A stretch of 64,000 nt of DNA from Companilactobacillus nantensis DSM 16982 (GCF_001435815.1 NZ_AZFV01000011.1:20982-84981), one strand, 5' to 3'; numbered from the stretch's first letter, positions 8,999 to 17,771 are shown. Notes: generated from the sequence alone by a model not told the origin. Program-made: numbers and translations.

Positions 8999-10901
8999 AT
9001 CGAGTAGGAGGTAATTGATTAATTCAATTACAGACCTCTCACACCACCGTACGTACGGATCCGTATACGGCGGTTTGATAATTTAAGCATTTTGAATCTT
9101 AATGAGCGTCTTGGATAGATTAATTAGTCCTTTGGCTTCCAGCACTTTGTTAGTTAGAGTATACGACAAGGCTTGGTTATGAGCCGTTCGCCATGCGCCC
9201 TTTCGGGTACAGGCAAATGTATGAGCCTCTCTGTCTTCCATTCCCAGACGTTTAAGGTTCTTTTGTCTCGTTCGCACTTTCTTCCATCGTTTCCAGATGA
9301 ATTGTCGAATACGTGAACGTAACCATTTATCTAACTGAAAGGTGAAATCTTTCATTCTACCCACGCCATAATATTGTAACCAACCACGCATTTTTATACG
9401 TATTTCGTTGAGTACCTTCTCCAGCGAGACGCCTCGACTACGCTTAGTAATCTTCCTCAGTGCTTGGATTACTCGCTCTTTAACTTGCCTCGCCGGATAT
9501 GGATATGCACCATTTTTATTCACTCCAAGTGTAAATCCTAAGAATTTCATTCTTAGGGTGGGTACTACTTTGGTCTTTTCTTGATTGACAGTTAGTTTCA
9601 GCTTTTTCTCAAGAAATTTAGTGATACTCTTCAGCACACGTTCTCCAGCTCTCTGCGACTTGACGAAAATATTACAATCATCCGCATATCTCACAAACTG
9701 GTGACCTCGTCTGGTTAGCTCCTTATCAAGTTCATTGAGGTATATATTTGCTAGTAACGGCGAAATTGGTCCGCCTTGCGGCGTACCTTTCTCGCTTCGT
9801 TCAAACATTTTTCCGTTCATTGTTCCACTGGTTAGGAATCTCCGGATTATCCGAAGAAGCCAGCGGTCAGTGACCTGCTGCTCAAGGAACTTGATTAACA
9901 TATCATGGTTGACCGTATCAAAGTAAGCTTTCAAATCAAGGTCTATCACATAGTGATAGCCTTGATTATATAATTTCACACACCGCATTACTGCATCATG
10001 TGCACTTCGATTAGGTCTGAATCCAAAACTGTTGTCTGAGAAGACCTCTTCAAATATAGGGCTCATTACTTGCGTGACCGCCTGCTGTACTAGCCGGTCG
10101 GTAACAGTTGGTATGCCAAGCTTTCGCATGCCACCATTTGGCTTAGGAATTTCTACCCTTCTTACTGGCTTAGGCTTATATTCACCACTTACCAATTTAC
10201 GGAGTAGCTCTTCTTTGTGCTCTTTCAGATATGGAAGTAGTTCGTCTACCGTCATATCGTCGATTCCGGGAGCACCATGATTCCCAACGACCCTAAGATA
10301 AGCTCGATTGAGGTTTTTCCGCGACAACACTCTTTCTTGAAACTCAATGCCATTCAGTAGTGTATTCTCACCAGAAATCATACTACGCGCCCCAGTTTGT
10401 TCTCGGTCTTCCAGACCTATTTGTCGCTGGCGGTCAGCTTGTTCTGTTTTCTGCGATTGTCGCACAATTTCCATCTCCAATATTACTTCTGAATTATTAT
10501 CATTCGGTCCTTCGTGGCTCCGCCACTACTATGACCTCTGCTGATTCCTGTATCACTCAACGTATCATCGCTGACACGCTTGAGCTCGCTTTTCCTTTGG
10601 GTATTCCCAGACGGGTCATGCGATACAGGCCTCCCCGGGTAAGAACGTTAACTTTCGTACCATATCACCGATAGCTCTACCGTATTGATTTCGAGTAGTA
10701 TTGGACTTCAGCCTGCTCAGCGGCCTTATCCATCAAGTTCGGCCTTATAGCTATTTCTTGTACATCGGTGCAGTATTTTGCTCATTGGGCTTCCTTCAGA
10801 TTCCACCTCACGATGGACACCCTTGCCCTTGGCTAATGATTCCGACTACTACGGCTCATGATGGACTTTCACCATCAAGTTAACGCCCATGCCGGGCGCA
10901 C
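8999..10901 (-). mobile_element. Group II intron with maturase gene
   Basis: About 1.9 kb on the minus strand. The 5' end reads GTGCGCCCGGCATGGG, the usual GUGCG start. Near the 3' end domain V is visible at 9043-9075 (GCCGTATACGG/CCGTACGTACGGT) followed by GTGTGAGAGG, then a domain VI hairpin (GTAATTGA/TCAATTAC) and the terminal AT. Both boundaries are fixed by comparison with R-element copy 11, its uninterrupted relative. The intron is antisense to the R-element and splits it just inside the outer stem. It appears full length, and the maturase frame is intact. Confidence 0.93.
9083..10480 (-). CDS. ltrA: Group II intron reverse transcriptase/maturase
   Basis: Copies the intron RNA into DNA during retrohoming and assists its splicing. 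The protein of up to 465 residues has the RT core with QGGPISPLLANIYL and the catalytic FVRYADD near residue 268, then a maturase domain with GWLQYYGVGRM. There is no C-terminal H-N-H endonuclease domain, so it belongs to the endonuclease-lacking classes. The start is unsure: TTG at 10480, or GTG at 10465, which has GGAG eight bases upstream. It lies in intron domain IV. Confidence 0.93.
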   Translation of the reverse strand: MEMEIVRQSQKTEQADRQRQIGLEDREQTGARSMISGENTLLNGIEFQERVLSRKNLNRAYLRVVGNHGAPGIDDMTVDELLPYLKEHKEELLRKLVSGEYKPKPVRRVEIPKPNGGMRKLGIPTVTDRLVQQAVTQVMSPIFEEVFSDNSFGFRPNRSAHDAVMRCVKLYNQGYHYVIDLDLKAYFDTVNHDMLIKFLEQQVTDRWLLRIIRRFLTSGTMNGKMFERSEKGTPQGGPISPLLANIYLNELDKELTRRGHQFVRYADDCNIFVKSQRAGERVLKSITKFLEKKLKLTVNQEKTKVVPTLRMKFLGFTLGVNKNGAYPYPARQVKERVIQALRKITKRSRGVSLEKVLNEIRIKMRGWLQYYGVGRMKDFTFQLDKWLRSRIRQFIWKRWKKVRTRQKNLKRLGMEDREAHTFACTRKGAWRTAHNQALSYTLTNKVLEAKGLINLSKTLIKIQNA

Positions 10902-11142
10902 TGAAGGTGGTGTTAGAGCTTTAGCTCTTACACCACGGGACGAGTTTTGAAACTCGCGTATCTTGCGAGGTTCAAAATCGAGAGGCGAGACCTTGGCTCG
11001 ACTCGGTCCCCATAGCGACCTAAATTTCTTGTTCCTGGAGACGGCATCCAAAACACCAATTTATTTTGAAACTTTCGACCAACCCAATATCAATTTTTGC
11101 TATAATTACTCAAGATACGTGAAAATGAGGCGTTTATTTAAT

Positions 11143-11598
11143 ATGACAAAAGTAAAAATCGTCTACGCCAGCATTACTGGTAACGACGAAGATATCGCAT
11201 ATGTTTTAACAGAAAAATTTGAAGAATTAGGTTGCGATGTCGATATGAGTGAAGTTTCTCAAACTGATGCAGCCGACTTTGAAGATACCGATATTTGTGT
11301 GATTGCTAGTTATACTTATGACCAAGGAATCGTACCCGATGAAGCACTAGATTTTTACGATGACATGCAAGACTTGAATTTGAGTGGAAAAGTTTACGGA
11401 GTTTGTGGCTCTGGTGATACTTTTTATGAGGATTTTTGTCGTGCTGTTGATGAATTTGCCAAAGTCTTTGAAGAAGTAGGTGCAACTAAAGGTGCCGACC
11501 CTGTTCGAGTTGAATTGGACCCTGAACAAGATGATATCGACAACCTCGACCACTTCGCAGAAATAATTTATAAAAAGGCACAGGAAATGGATCTTTAA
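11143..11598 (+). CDS. Flavodoxin
   Basis: Small FMN electron carrier of 151 residues. The N-terminal phosphate loop ASITGNDEDIA matches the T/S-x-T-G-N motif; the SYTYDQGIVPDE and CGSGDTFYEDFC segments are the two FMN-flanking loops. Acidic throughout, as usual. I start it at the ATG at 11143 (GAGGCG upstream); the frame is open back into R-element copy 6, but that part is not protein-like. It is followed two bases later by gtrA, with which it is probably co-transcribed. Confidence 0.92.
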   Translation: MTKVKIVYASITGNDEDIAYVLTEKFEELGCDVDMSEVSQTDAADFEDTDICVIASYTYDQGIVPDEALDFYDDMQDLNLSGKVYGVCGSGDTFYEDFCRAVDEFAKVFEEVGATKGADPVRVELDPEQDDIDNLDHFAEIIYKKAQEMDL

Positions 11599-11600
11599 CC

Positions 11601-12059
11601 ATGGATTTTATTAAAAAATATCGTAATTTTTGGGTGTATTGCTTCTTTGGTTTCTTAGCATCGCTAATAAATATCGGAATCTTTGATCTTTCACACAATT
11701 ATTTCCACATTCCCTTGTGGATTGCTAATACCGTTGCTTGGTTCATTTCTAATTTCTTTTCATTCTTTGTTACCAAGCTGTATGTTTTTAAATCTGAGAT
11801 GGAAAGTTTAAAAAAGCTTTTCCATGAAGGTATCGTCTTCTTAGTTTCCAGAATTTTCTCACTAATTTTTGATGATATTTTTATGATTGTAGCAGTTTTC
11901 ATTTTCCCTTGGAATAATTTGATCATTAAAGCAATCGATCAGTTAATTGTTGGATTATTCAATTATTTCTCTTCGAAACTTATTTTTAATTACAACAATC
12001 GTCAGTTGATCGAAAGATTTAAAAATTTAAAATCAAAAAGAAGTCGCGATGAAATTTAG
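11601..12059 (+). CDS. GtrA-family membrane protein
   Basis: A 152-residue protein with four hydrophobic helices and the family's N-terminal FWVYCFFGFLASLINIGIF and central ANTVAWFISNFFSFFVTKLYVF. Members are thought to help move lipid-linked sugars across the membrane for wall or polysaccharide decoration. Its stop codon lies inside the stem of the terminator that follows (12037-12081). The start follows the flavodoxin stop by two bases, so translation is probably coupled. Confidence 0.88.
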   Translation: MDFIKKYRNFWVYCFFGFLASLINIGIFDLSHNYFHIPLWIANTVAWFISNFFSFFVTKLYVFKSEMESLKKLFHEGIVFLVSRIFSLIFDDIFMIVAVFIFPWNNLIIKAIDQLIVGLFNYFSSKLIFNYNNRQLIERFKNLKSKRSRDEI

Positions 12060-12081
12060 TTTTCATTGCGGCTTCTTTTTT
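12037..12081. terminator. Bidirectional terminator after gtrA
   Basis: AGAAGTCGC-ATGAAA pairs with TTTTCAT-GCGGCTTCTT, flanked by A-rich and T-rich runs. The left arm is part of the gtrA coding end. Confidence 0.85.
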
Positions 12082-12097
12082 GATTTATTCAAATATT

Positions 12098-12272
12098 CCG
12101 TCTCCAGAGTGGAGAAAATATTAACTGGCTGTGCGGACCGACTCGAGCCAAGGTCTCGAGTCTCGGTTTGAAGCCTTGCAAGCAAGTCTCCAAACACGCC
12201 CGGTAGTGTAATGGCTAAAACCATAACGCTACTTTCACTGCCTGTTAATATTTTCTCCACTCTTCCGACTAG
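12098..12272 (-). repeat. R-element copy 7 (left arm of pair III)
   Basis: Inverted orientation, ending ACTAG. The outer stem is AGTGGAGAAAATATTAAC against GTTAATATTTTCTCCACT. Its core belongs to a sub-type shared with copy 9: TTATGG/CCATTA first hairpin, GTTTGGAGACTTGC second hairpin and CGGTCCGCAC instead of CGGTCCCAC. Confidence 0.85.
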
Positions 12273-12400
12273 TTTTTCTATGTAAAGTAATCTATTTAAT
12301 TAGGTTCAGAAGAACAATCTCTAATTACAATGTATTAAAAAAATAAGTCATGATAACCTAATGTTTTTTACATTTATAACACATAAAAATGATTAATAAC

Positions 12401-12579
12401 CTAGCCTCTAGTAGCAAGTAATTTTGGCAGCAGTGCAGGTGGCGTTGGAGCTTTAGCTCTTACACCACGGGACGAGTTTTGAAATTCGCGTACTTTGCGA
12501 AGTTCAAAATCGAGCTCGGAGACCTTGGCTCCGGGCGGTCCCCACAGCAGCCAAAAATTTCTTGCTACCAGAGGCGGCA
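12401..12579 (+). repeat. R-element copy 8 (right arm of pair III)
   Basis: CTAGCC...GGCGGCA ends. Outer stem GTAGCAAGTAATTTTGGC pairs with GCCAAAAATTTCTTGCTAC. The core has TTGGAGC/GCTCTTA, TTTTGAAATTCGCG and GCTCGGAG/CTCCGGGC hairpins. It lies just beyond the terminator of wecB. Confidence 0.85.
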
Positions 12580-12589
12580 TTTTTTAAAG

Positions 12590-12625
12590 AAAAAAGACAA
12601 CTTCTCAATTGTGAGAAATCATCTT
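12590..12625 (-). terminator. Terminator of wecB
   Basis: On the minus strand GATGATTTCTCA pairs with TGAGAAGTTGTC around the loop CAAT, followed by six U. Confidence 0.85.
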
Positions 12626-12632
12626 TGAAATT

Positions 12633-13775
12633 TTATTCAAACTCATTTGGTCTTTCAGTTGTTTGTTTGAAGTAATAGCTTAGTGAATCAAGAATTCTAT
12701 CTGATGCTTTACCATCACCATATGGATTCTTGGCATTTGCCATACGATCATATTCAGCTTTATCCACAATCAAACGTGTCATTTCCTTTTCAACAACATC
12801 GGCATCTGTACCAACTAGTTTCAATGTTCCAGCAGTGACACCTTCTGGACGTTCAGTTGTATCACGCAAAACTAGAACTGGTTTACCTAATGATGGGGCT
12901 TCTTCTTGAACACCACCAGAATCGGTCATGATGAAGTAACTTCTTGATGCAAGATTATGAAAATCGACTACATCCAAAGGTTCAATCAAGTGTACACGGT
13001 CAACATCGCCAAGGATTTCCTTAGCTGTTTGTTGAACAACTGGATTCAAGTGAACTGGATAAACTAATTCAATGTCATCATGTTTTTCAACAACTTTCTT
13101 CATTGCCTTGAAGACTTGCTTCATTGGTTCGCCTTGGTTTTCACGACGGTGCATGGTAATTAAAATCATCTTTTTATCAGGATCGATTACATCCATAACA
13201 TCGTGATGATAATCTTTGTGAACGGTGCTTCTTAAAGCATCAATCGCTGTATTACCAGTAACGAAGATGTGGTCCTTTTTATGGTTTTCCTTCAACAAGT
13301 TAGCTTTACTTTCTGTTGTTGGAGCAAAATAAATATCAGTTAAATCGTCAGTCATTTGACGGTTCATCTCTTCTGGCCATGGTGAATATTTATTCCAAGT
13401 TCTCAAACCAGCTTCAACGTGTCCAATTGCTGTTTGGTGGTAGAAAGCTGATAAGGCAGCACTAAATGTTGTCGTCGTGTCACCATGGACTAAGACAACA
13501 TCAGGCTTTTCTTTTTCAATAATACTGTCCAGTTCTTTAAGTACCAAACCAGTGATACCACTAAGTGTTTGTCGTTCCTTCATAATATTCAAATCATAAT
13601 CTGGTTTAATATTGAAGATTTCCAAAACAGAATCCAACATTTCACGATGTTGAGCAGTAACAACCGTCACCGTTTCAAAACGATCACTATTTTGCTTCAA
13701 TTTCAAAACTAGCGGTGCCATTTTAATTGCTTCTGGTCTTGTCCCAAAAACAGTCATAACTTTAATTTTATCCAA
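12633..13775 (-). CDS. wecB: UDP-N-acetylglucosamine 2-epimerase (non-hydrolysing)
   Basis: Interconverts UDP-GlcNAc and UDP-ManNAc, supplying ManNAc for wall teichoic acid linkage units or other wall glycans. Visible motifs: FGTRPEAIKMAPL at the N-terminus, HVEAGLRTWNKYSPWPEE, HRREN and TDSGGVQEEAP, with normal length (380 residues). I choose the TTG at 13775 (protein MDKIKVMTVFG), which has GAGGTG at the right distance. The GTG nine bases further upstream lies inside that ribosome-binding site. Monocistronic, with its own terminator. Confidence 0.93.
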   Translation of the reverse strand: MDKIKVMTVFGTRPEAIKMAPLVLKLKQNSDRFETVTVVTAQHREMLDSVLEIFNIKPDYDLNIMKERQTLSGITGLVLKELDSIIEKEKPDVVLVHGDTTTTFSAALSAFYHQTAIGHVEAGLRTWNKYSPWPEEMNRQMTDDLTDIYFAPTTESKANLLKENHKKDHIFVTGNTAIDALRSTVHKDYHHDVMDVIDPDKKMILITMHRRENQGEPMKQVFKAMKKVVEKHDDIELVYPVHLNPVVQQTAKEILGDVDRVHLIEPLDVVDFHNLASRSYFIMTDSGGVQEEAPSLGKPVLVLRDTTERPEGVTAGTLKLVGTDADVVEKEMTRLIVDKAEYDRMANAKNPYGDGKASDRILDSLSYYFKQTTERPNEFE

Positions 13776-13941
13776 AATTATCACCTCAATAAATTAGTTC
13801 CAGTATATCAAAGATATCAATTGCCTGATAGTCATATCATAGTAGTTAAAAGATTAACTAGTACCATACGTAAGTTATAGTATTATTTTAATAGGTAGAT
13901 ACGCTTTCTTTTATTTCATGAAAAAATATAGGTAAAACAAC

Positions 13942-14124
13942 ATGATAAATTTAACAGTTTTAGTAATTCTCAGCATTTTAACTACGCTCGTCGCCTTTTT
14001 TGCGGTTTTAGCGATTTATAATACGCTAATAAAATCCGATTCTAAGAAATATTGGTGGAATATTCTAATAGTTTTAATAATCCTTTACCTATTAGTCTTT
14101 TACATGTATTTTCATTTCAGATAA
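13942..14124 (+). CDS. Small two-helix membrane protein
   Basis: 60 residues, almost entirely two transmembrane helices (VLVILSILTTLVAFFAVLAI and WWNILIVLIILYLLVFYMYF) joined by a short basic loop KSDSKKY. ATG is preceded by ATAGGTAAAACAAC. No family recognised. It stands alone between wecB and fba, and function cannot be inferred. The hydrophobic pattern and ribosome-binding site make it more than a chance frame. Confidence 0.55.
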   Translation: MINLTVLVILSILTTLVAFFAVLAIYNTLIKSDSKKYWWNILIVLIILYLLVFYMYFHFR

Positions 14125-14229
14125 AGCGTTTACTGAAATACTTTGTTAAAAGATGTATTAATTTTAGCCACTTTGAGTTAAAATTACTAATGTATTCAAA
14201 TAATGAATGAAATTTTTGGAGGATTATCG

Positions 14230-15099
14230 ATGGTTTTAACAAACGGTAACGAAATTTTCAACAACGCCCGTAAAGGCAAATATGCTGTTGGTGCATTTAA
14301 CATCAACGACTTGGAATGGACTCGTGGCATTTTAGCTGCTGCCCAAGAAACAAATACACCTATCTTGGTTCAAACATCAATGGGTGCTGCTAAGTATATG
14401 GGTGGTTACGAACTATGTCTACACCTTGTACAAGACACAATCAAATCAATGGGTATTACAGTTCCAGTTGTAATGCACTTGGATCACGGTAACTACGAAG
14501 CTGCCAAAGAATGTATCGAAGTTGGTTACAACTCAGTTATGTTCGATGGTCACGACCTTCCATTTGACGAAAACCTTGAAAAGACAAAGGAAATCGTTAA
14601 ATTAGCACATGCTAAGGGTATGTCTGTTGAAGCTGAAGTTGGTTCAATCGGTGGTACTGAAGATGGTATTACTGGTCTTGGTGAATTAGCTGATGTTGAA
14701 GAAGCTAAGACACTTGCTGCTACTGGCGTTGACTACCTTGCTGTTGGTATTGGTAACATTCACGGTGTTTACCCTGACAACTGGAAAGGTTTGAGCTTTG
14801 ACCGTCTACAAGAATTAGCTGCTGAAATCTCAACACCACTTGTTCTTCACGGTGGTTCAGGTATCCCTAAGGAACAAATCGTTAAGGCTATCTCAATGGG
14901 TATTTCAAAGGTTAACGTTAATACTGAATTACAATTGTCATTTGCTAAAGCAACTCGCGAATATATCGAAGCTGGCCACGATCAAGATATCGATGGTAAG
15001 GGTTACGATCCTCGTAAGTTACTTGCACCTGGTACAAAGGCTATTACAGATACAACTAAAGAACGTATCGAATGGTTCGGTACACCTTCAATCAAGTAA
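14230..15099 (+). CDS. fba: Fructose-bisphosphate aldolase, class II
   Basis: Zinc-dependent cleavage of fructose-1,6-bisphosphate in glycolysis. 289 residues with HLDHGNYEAAKE, SVMFDGHDLPFDEN, EAEVGSIGGTED and LHGGSGIPKEQI, covering the zinc histidines and the phosphate loop. The start is the ATG at 14230, seven bases after GGAGG; an upstream in-frame ATG at 14203 lacks such a site. Codon use is that of a highly expressed gene (GGT, GTT, AAC, GAA dominate). Ends in a strong terminator. Confidence 0.96.
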   Translation: MVLTNGNEIFNNARKGKYAVGAFNINDLEWTRGILAAAQETNTPILVQTSMGAAKYMGGYELCLHLVQDTIKSMGITVPVVMHLDHGNYEAAKECIEVGYNSVMFDGHDLPFDENLEKTKEIVKLAHAKGMSVEAEVGSIGGTEDGITGLGELADVEEAKTLAATGVDYLAVGIGNIHGVYPDNWKGLSFDRLQELAAEISTPLVLHGGSGIPKEQIVKAISMGISKVNVNTELQLSFAKATREYIEAGHDQDIDGKGYDPRKLLAPGTKAITDTTKERIEWFGTPSIK

Positions 15100-15111
15100 T
15101 TTTTGATAATT

Positions 15112-15145
15112 AAAAAGACAGAAACTTCGGTTTCTGTCTTTTTTT
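15112..15145 (+). terminator. Terminator of fba
   Basis: AAAGACAGAAAC-TTCG-GTTTCTGTCTTT followed by a run of T: a UUCG tetraloop stem of 12 pairs. Confidence 0.95.
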
Positions 15146-15164
15146 GTACCCTTTTTTCTAAATA

Positions 15165-15343
15165 CCGTCTCCAGAATCGAGAAAAGCTTGACTGGCAGTG
15201 CGGACCGACCTGAGCCAAGGTCTCAGGTCTCGGTTTGAAGCCTCGCAAAATACGCGAGTCTCCAAACACGCCCGGTGGTGTAATGGCTAAAGCCATAACG
15301 CCACTTTCACTGCCACTCAAGCTTTCTCGATTCTTCCGACTAG
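15165..15343 (-). repeat. R-element copy 9 (left arm of pair IV)
   Basis: Inverted orientation with ACTAG end. Outer stem GAATCGAGAAAGCTTGA pairs with TCAAGCTTTTCTCGATTC. The core closely matches copy 7 (TTATGGC/GCCATTA, GTTTGGAGACTCGCG, CGGTCCGCAC), yet the outer stems of the two copies share no sequence. It lies just after the fba terminator. Confidence 0.85.
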
Positions 15344-15473
15344 TTCATTTTTTATAAATAATCGCTTAGCTTATCTGAATTCTCTAATAACATGTAATTT
15401 TGTTTCTAATACTTTAGAGCTATCTTTTATCCCCCCGATTTTTGGATTTTCTAAAATATATCCATCTACCCCG

Positions 15474-15656
15474 TTAGCCGGAGGACGCGAGTTATTCTAT
15501 ATGCAGTGAAGGTGGAGTTAGGACGGTGGTTTTCCGTTCTTACTCCACGGACGTATTTTGAGATTTGCGTACTTTGCAAAGCTCAAAATCGAGGTTCGAG
15601 ACCTTGGCTCGAACCGGTCCCACAGCATATAGAATAGCTCGCGTCCGGAGGCGCTC
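15474..15656 (+). repeat. R-element copy 10 (right arm of pair IV)
   Basis: The outer stem CCGGAGGACGCGAGTTATTC pairs with GAATAGCTCGCGTCCGG, with a further TATATGC/GCATATA. The first hairpin is GGAGTTAGGACGG/CCGTTCTTACTCC. The ends are slightly worn (TTAGCC and GGCGCTC). The intact GCAGTGAAGG junction here is the sequence expected at the intron site in copy 6. Confidence 0.85.
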
Positions 15657-15804
15657 CCCCTTACACTAATTAGGCATAATCAATATTTCGATTGTGAAAA
15701 ATTTTCAAATAAATAAAAATAAATTATAAAAGCACGTATTCTACAATATCAGTTATAGTAAAGACTTTATAACTATTTTCCTTAAAACTTTTCAGCCTTT
15801 TATA

Positions 15805-15863
15805 TTGTGAAATTTACAAAAACTTGCTATACTATGTTTGTACCAATAAAGAAAGCGCTAACA
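15805..15863 (+). promoter_or_regulatory. Promoter and cre-like box of RNA C
   Basis: TTGTGA (15805-15810), 17 bp, TATACT (15828-15833) form a good promoter with a start near 15840. Ten bases further, AAGAAAGCGCTAACA (15849-15863) matches the 15-base cre consensus except for the second base. A box just after the start would block elongation when bound by CcpA. Confidence 0.55.
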
Positions 15864-16198
15864 TAGAGAAAGGAGGGGCTAAAATAGCAACTTTGTTAAC
15901 ATCTAGGATGAGTTTTCAAAGCCTATCTGCCTCCCGTATAGAAATGAATCATTTTATATAATTCTATGACTAGATGCTTATTCTAGATACTTAGTTGATT
16001 TTTTGTAACTCCCAATTACAATGCGATAGAGGGGAAAACTCATTTCTTAAATTTGCCCAAAAAATACAACGGACCATAATAATCTCCCCGATTCATTGGA
16101 TACCCCATCATTCAATGACGAAAAATTAATTTCTTGCCTCTATCCAAAATCAACCATATAAAAAAAGATCAACAGGTTCCCCGCCTGTTGGTCTTTTT
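15840..16198 (+). ncRNA. Putative non-coding RNA C
   Basis: About 358 nt between a promoter and a strong terminator, with no plus-strand gene after it. A long-range stem joins ATGAGTTTTC (15908-15917) with GAAAACTCAT (16034-16043) and CTATC (15923-15927) with GATAG (16025-16029). A smaller ATAGAA/TTCTAT hairpin lies inside. AGGAGG at about 15872 is followed after eight bases by ATA and a 25-codon frame ending at 15963; lacking a standard start codon, I do not call it a gene, but a leader peptide is possible. It does not resemble RNA A or B, 6S, SRP or RNase P RNA. Confidence 0.5.
16161..16198. terminator. Bidirectional terminator between RNA C and nox
   Basis: GATCAACAGG-TTCCCCG-CCTGTTGGTC with A7 on the left and T5 on the right, serving RNA C on the plus strand and nox on the minus strand. 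Confidence 0.92.
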
Positions 16199-16214
16199 GT
16201 TTGTGCTTAATTAA

Positions 16215-17558
16215 TTATTCGCCGTCTTCTTTAGCAATTGCTTGTTGAGCAACTAAGTTAAGATAATTGAATGGATTGTCGTAATTTGGTTGGAACAACA
16301 TATCAACATAAGCTAAATCGTCGATTGTGTTATTATTTTGAATACAAATTGAGATAGCATTTGCTGACTGAGCAACTTCATGCTTACTGAACAATTGTGC
16401 TCCAAGTACTCGTCTAGTGTCCTTATCGTAAATAAGGTAAATCGTTAACATATCAGTTGTTGGCATGTATGTTGGACGATAGTAGTCGTGGTAGACAACC
16501 ATATCGGCGTTCATCCCGCTAGCCAAAGCTTTCTTCAGTGTTAAGCCAGTCTCAGCCAAAGTATAGCCAAAGATTTCCATACCTGTTGTGGCCTGTGTAC
16601 CCATATACTTGCGAATGTCACCAAAGACATTGATACCAGCCAAAGTACCCTGACGAACAGCTTGGGTAGCTAGTGGAATATATTTGATTTCACCAGTTGG
16701 ATTAAACTTAACGACACAAGAATCACCGGCGCCGTAAATATCAGGGTCAGATGTTTGCATATAATCGTTAACTAATAAAGCACCATAGCCGTCCATTTGG
16801 ACTTGACCACGTAATAAGTCAGTATTGGCAAAGAAACCAGTACAGACAATTACTAAGTCGGCCTTATAGGCATTTCCAGCCTTTGTCTTGATAGTTAATT
16901 GGTCACCATCAACAATTTCAGCAACACGTTCACCTAAACGAACTTTAACATCATGTTCCTTTAACTTTTCAATGATTGTTTCTGACAAACCATCATCAAC
17001 ATAATTATTTAAAATTTGTTCACGTGATTGAATCAACGTTACTTCGTGGACTGTATTGGCATAACTTTCAGCCAACTCAACTCCAACATAACCTGCACCG
17101 ACAATTGCGATACTTGGGTAATTTAAAGCTGATTCATAGATTTTTTTAGCTTGTGCATAACTCTTACACAAAAGAACTCGAGGATTGTCCATCCCACCAA
17201 TTGGTGGAATTCCAACTTCTGATCCAGTTGACATAATCAACTTATCATAAGTATCTTCAGTAATTTCTTGTGTCTGTAAATCTTGCACAATAATTTTTTT
17301 ATTTTTTGAATCAATTTTTAGTACATTATGCTTCATGTGGACTTTAGCGCCGTATCCCTCAAGTGTGGTAGGATCAGCATAAAACATGTCCTCAAGGTTA
17401 TTAACAATTCTTCCTAAGTATAAAGCAATTCCACATGACAAAAACGCGATATTATCTTCACGCTCGTAAACAGTTACATCTGTTTCAGGATGTTTTTGTA
17501 AAATTTGTTCCACTGCAGCTGTTCCAGCATGTGTACATCCGACAACAATAACTTTCAC
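16215..17558 (-). CDS. nox: Water-forming NADH oxidase (copy 1)
   Basis: Flavoprotein that reduces oxygen to water with NADH, restoring NAD and removing oxygen. 447 residues with an N-terminal FAD fold (VVGCTHAGTAA, His10), the redox Cys42 in FLSCGIALYLG, an NADH fold near residue 150 (AIVGAGYVGVELAESYA) and an FAD-binding GDSCVV segment. The start is GTG at 17558, nine bases after GAGGAGG. A second gene of the same family lies at 19173. CoA-disulfide reductase is an alternative, but the overall pattern favours Nox. Confidence 0.93.
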   Translation of the reverse strand: MKVIVVGCTHAGTAAVEQILQKHPETDVTVYEREDNIAFLSCGIALYLGRIVNNLEDMFYADPTTLEGYGAKVHMKHNVLKIDSKNKKIIVQDLQTQEITEDTYDKLIMSTGSEVGIPPIGGMDNPRVLLCKSYAQAKKIYESALNYPSIAIVGAGYVGVELAESYANTVHEVTLIQSREQILNNYVDDGLSETIIEKLKEHDVKVRLGERVAEIVDGDQLTIKTKAGNAYKADLVIVCTGFFANTDLLRGQVQMDGYGALLVNDYMQTSDPDIYGAGDSCVVKFNPTGEIKYIPLATQAVRQGTLAGINVFGDIRKYMGTQATTGMEIFGYTLAETGLTLKKALASGMNADMVVYHDYYRPTYMPTTDMLTIYLIYDKDTRRVLGAQLFSKHEVAQSANAISICIQNNNTIDDLAYVDMLFQPNYDNPFNYLNLVAQQAIAKEDGE

Positions 17559-17771
17559 CAGTCGGTTCCTCCTCTATAGTACCATTCTATACTAGTTTCC
17601 ATTCTTTACAGCATAACACAACACCTAGTTAAATTATATCAATCACCCCGTTATTTCAATTTCAAGAATATGTAAATTTTTATATCATTTATCGAACTTT
17701 TTTTCTGTGAAATTTGTAATATAATTAGTTTGTATTGACTTTTTTAAATGATGGTTAAAATGGAGTTTTTT

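Larger units (their letters stand above)
8967..11046 (+). repeat. R-element copy 6, split by a group II intron
   Basis: The left part is 8967-8998 and the right part 10902-11046. Removing 8999-10901 restores a perfect element: outer arm GGAACAAGAATTTAGGTCGC pairs with GCGACCTAAATTTCTTGTTCC, and the junction reads GCTG/TGAAGG as in copy 10. The outer stem and core are nearly the same as copy 11 at 20880, so the two derive from a recent duplication. With copy 5 it forms pair II. Confidence 0.9.

Noticed and set aside
10360..10674. Plus-strand frames inside the intron
   Set aside because: They cover intron RNA domains and the antisense of the maturase; no start signal.
15840..16198. 6S RNA, SRP RNA, RNase P RNA or T-box as identity of RNA C
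   Set aside because: Length, missing signature segments and absence of a downstream gene do not fit any of them.
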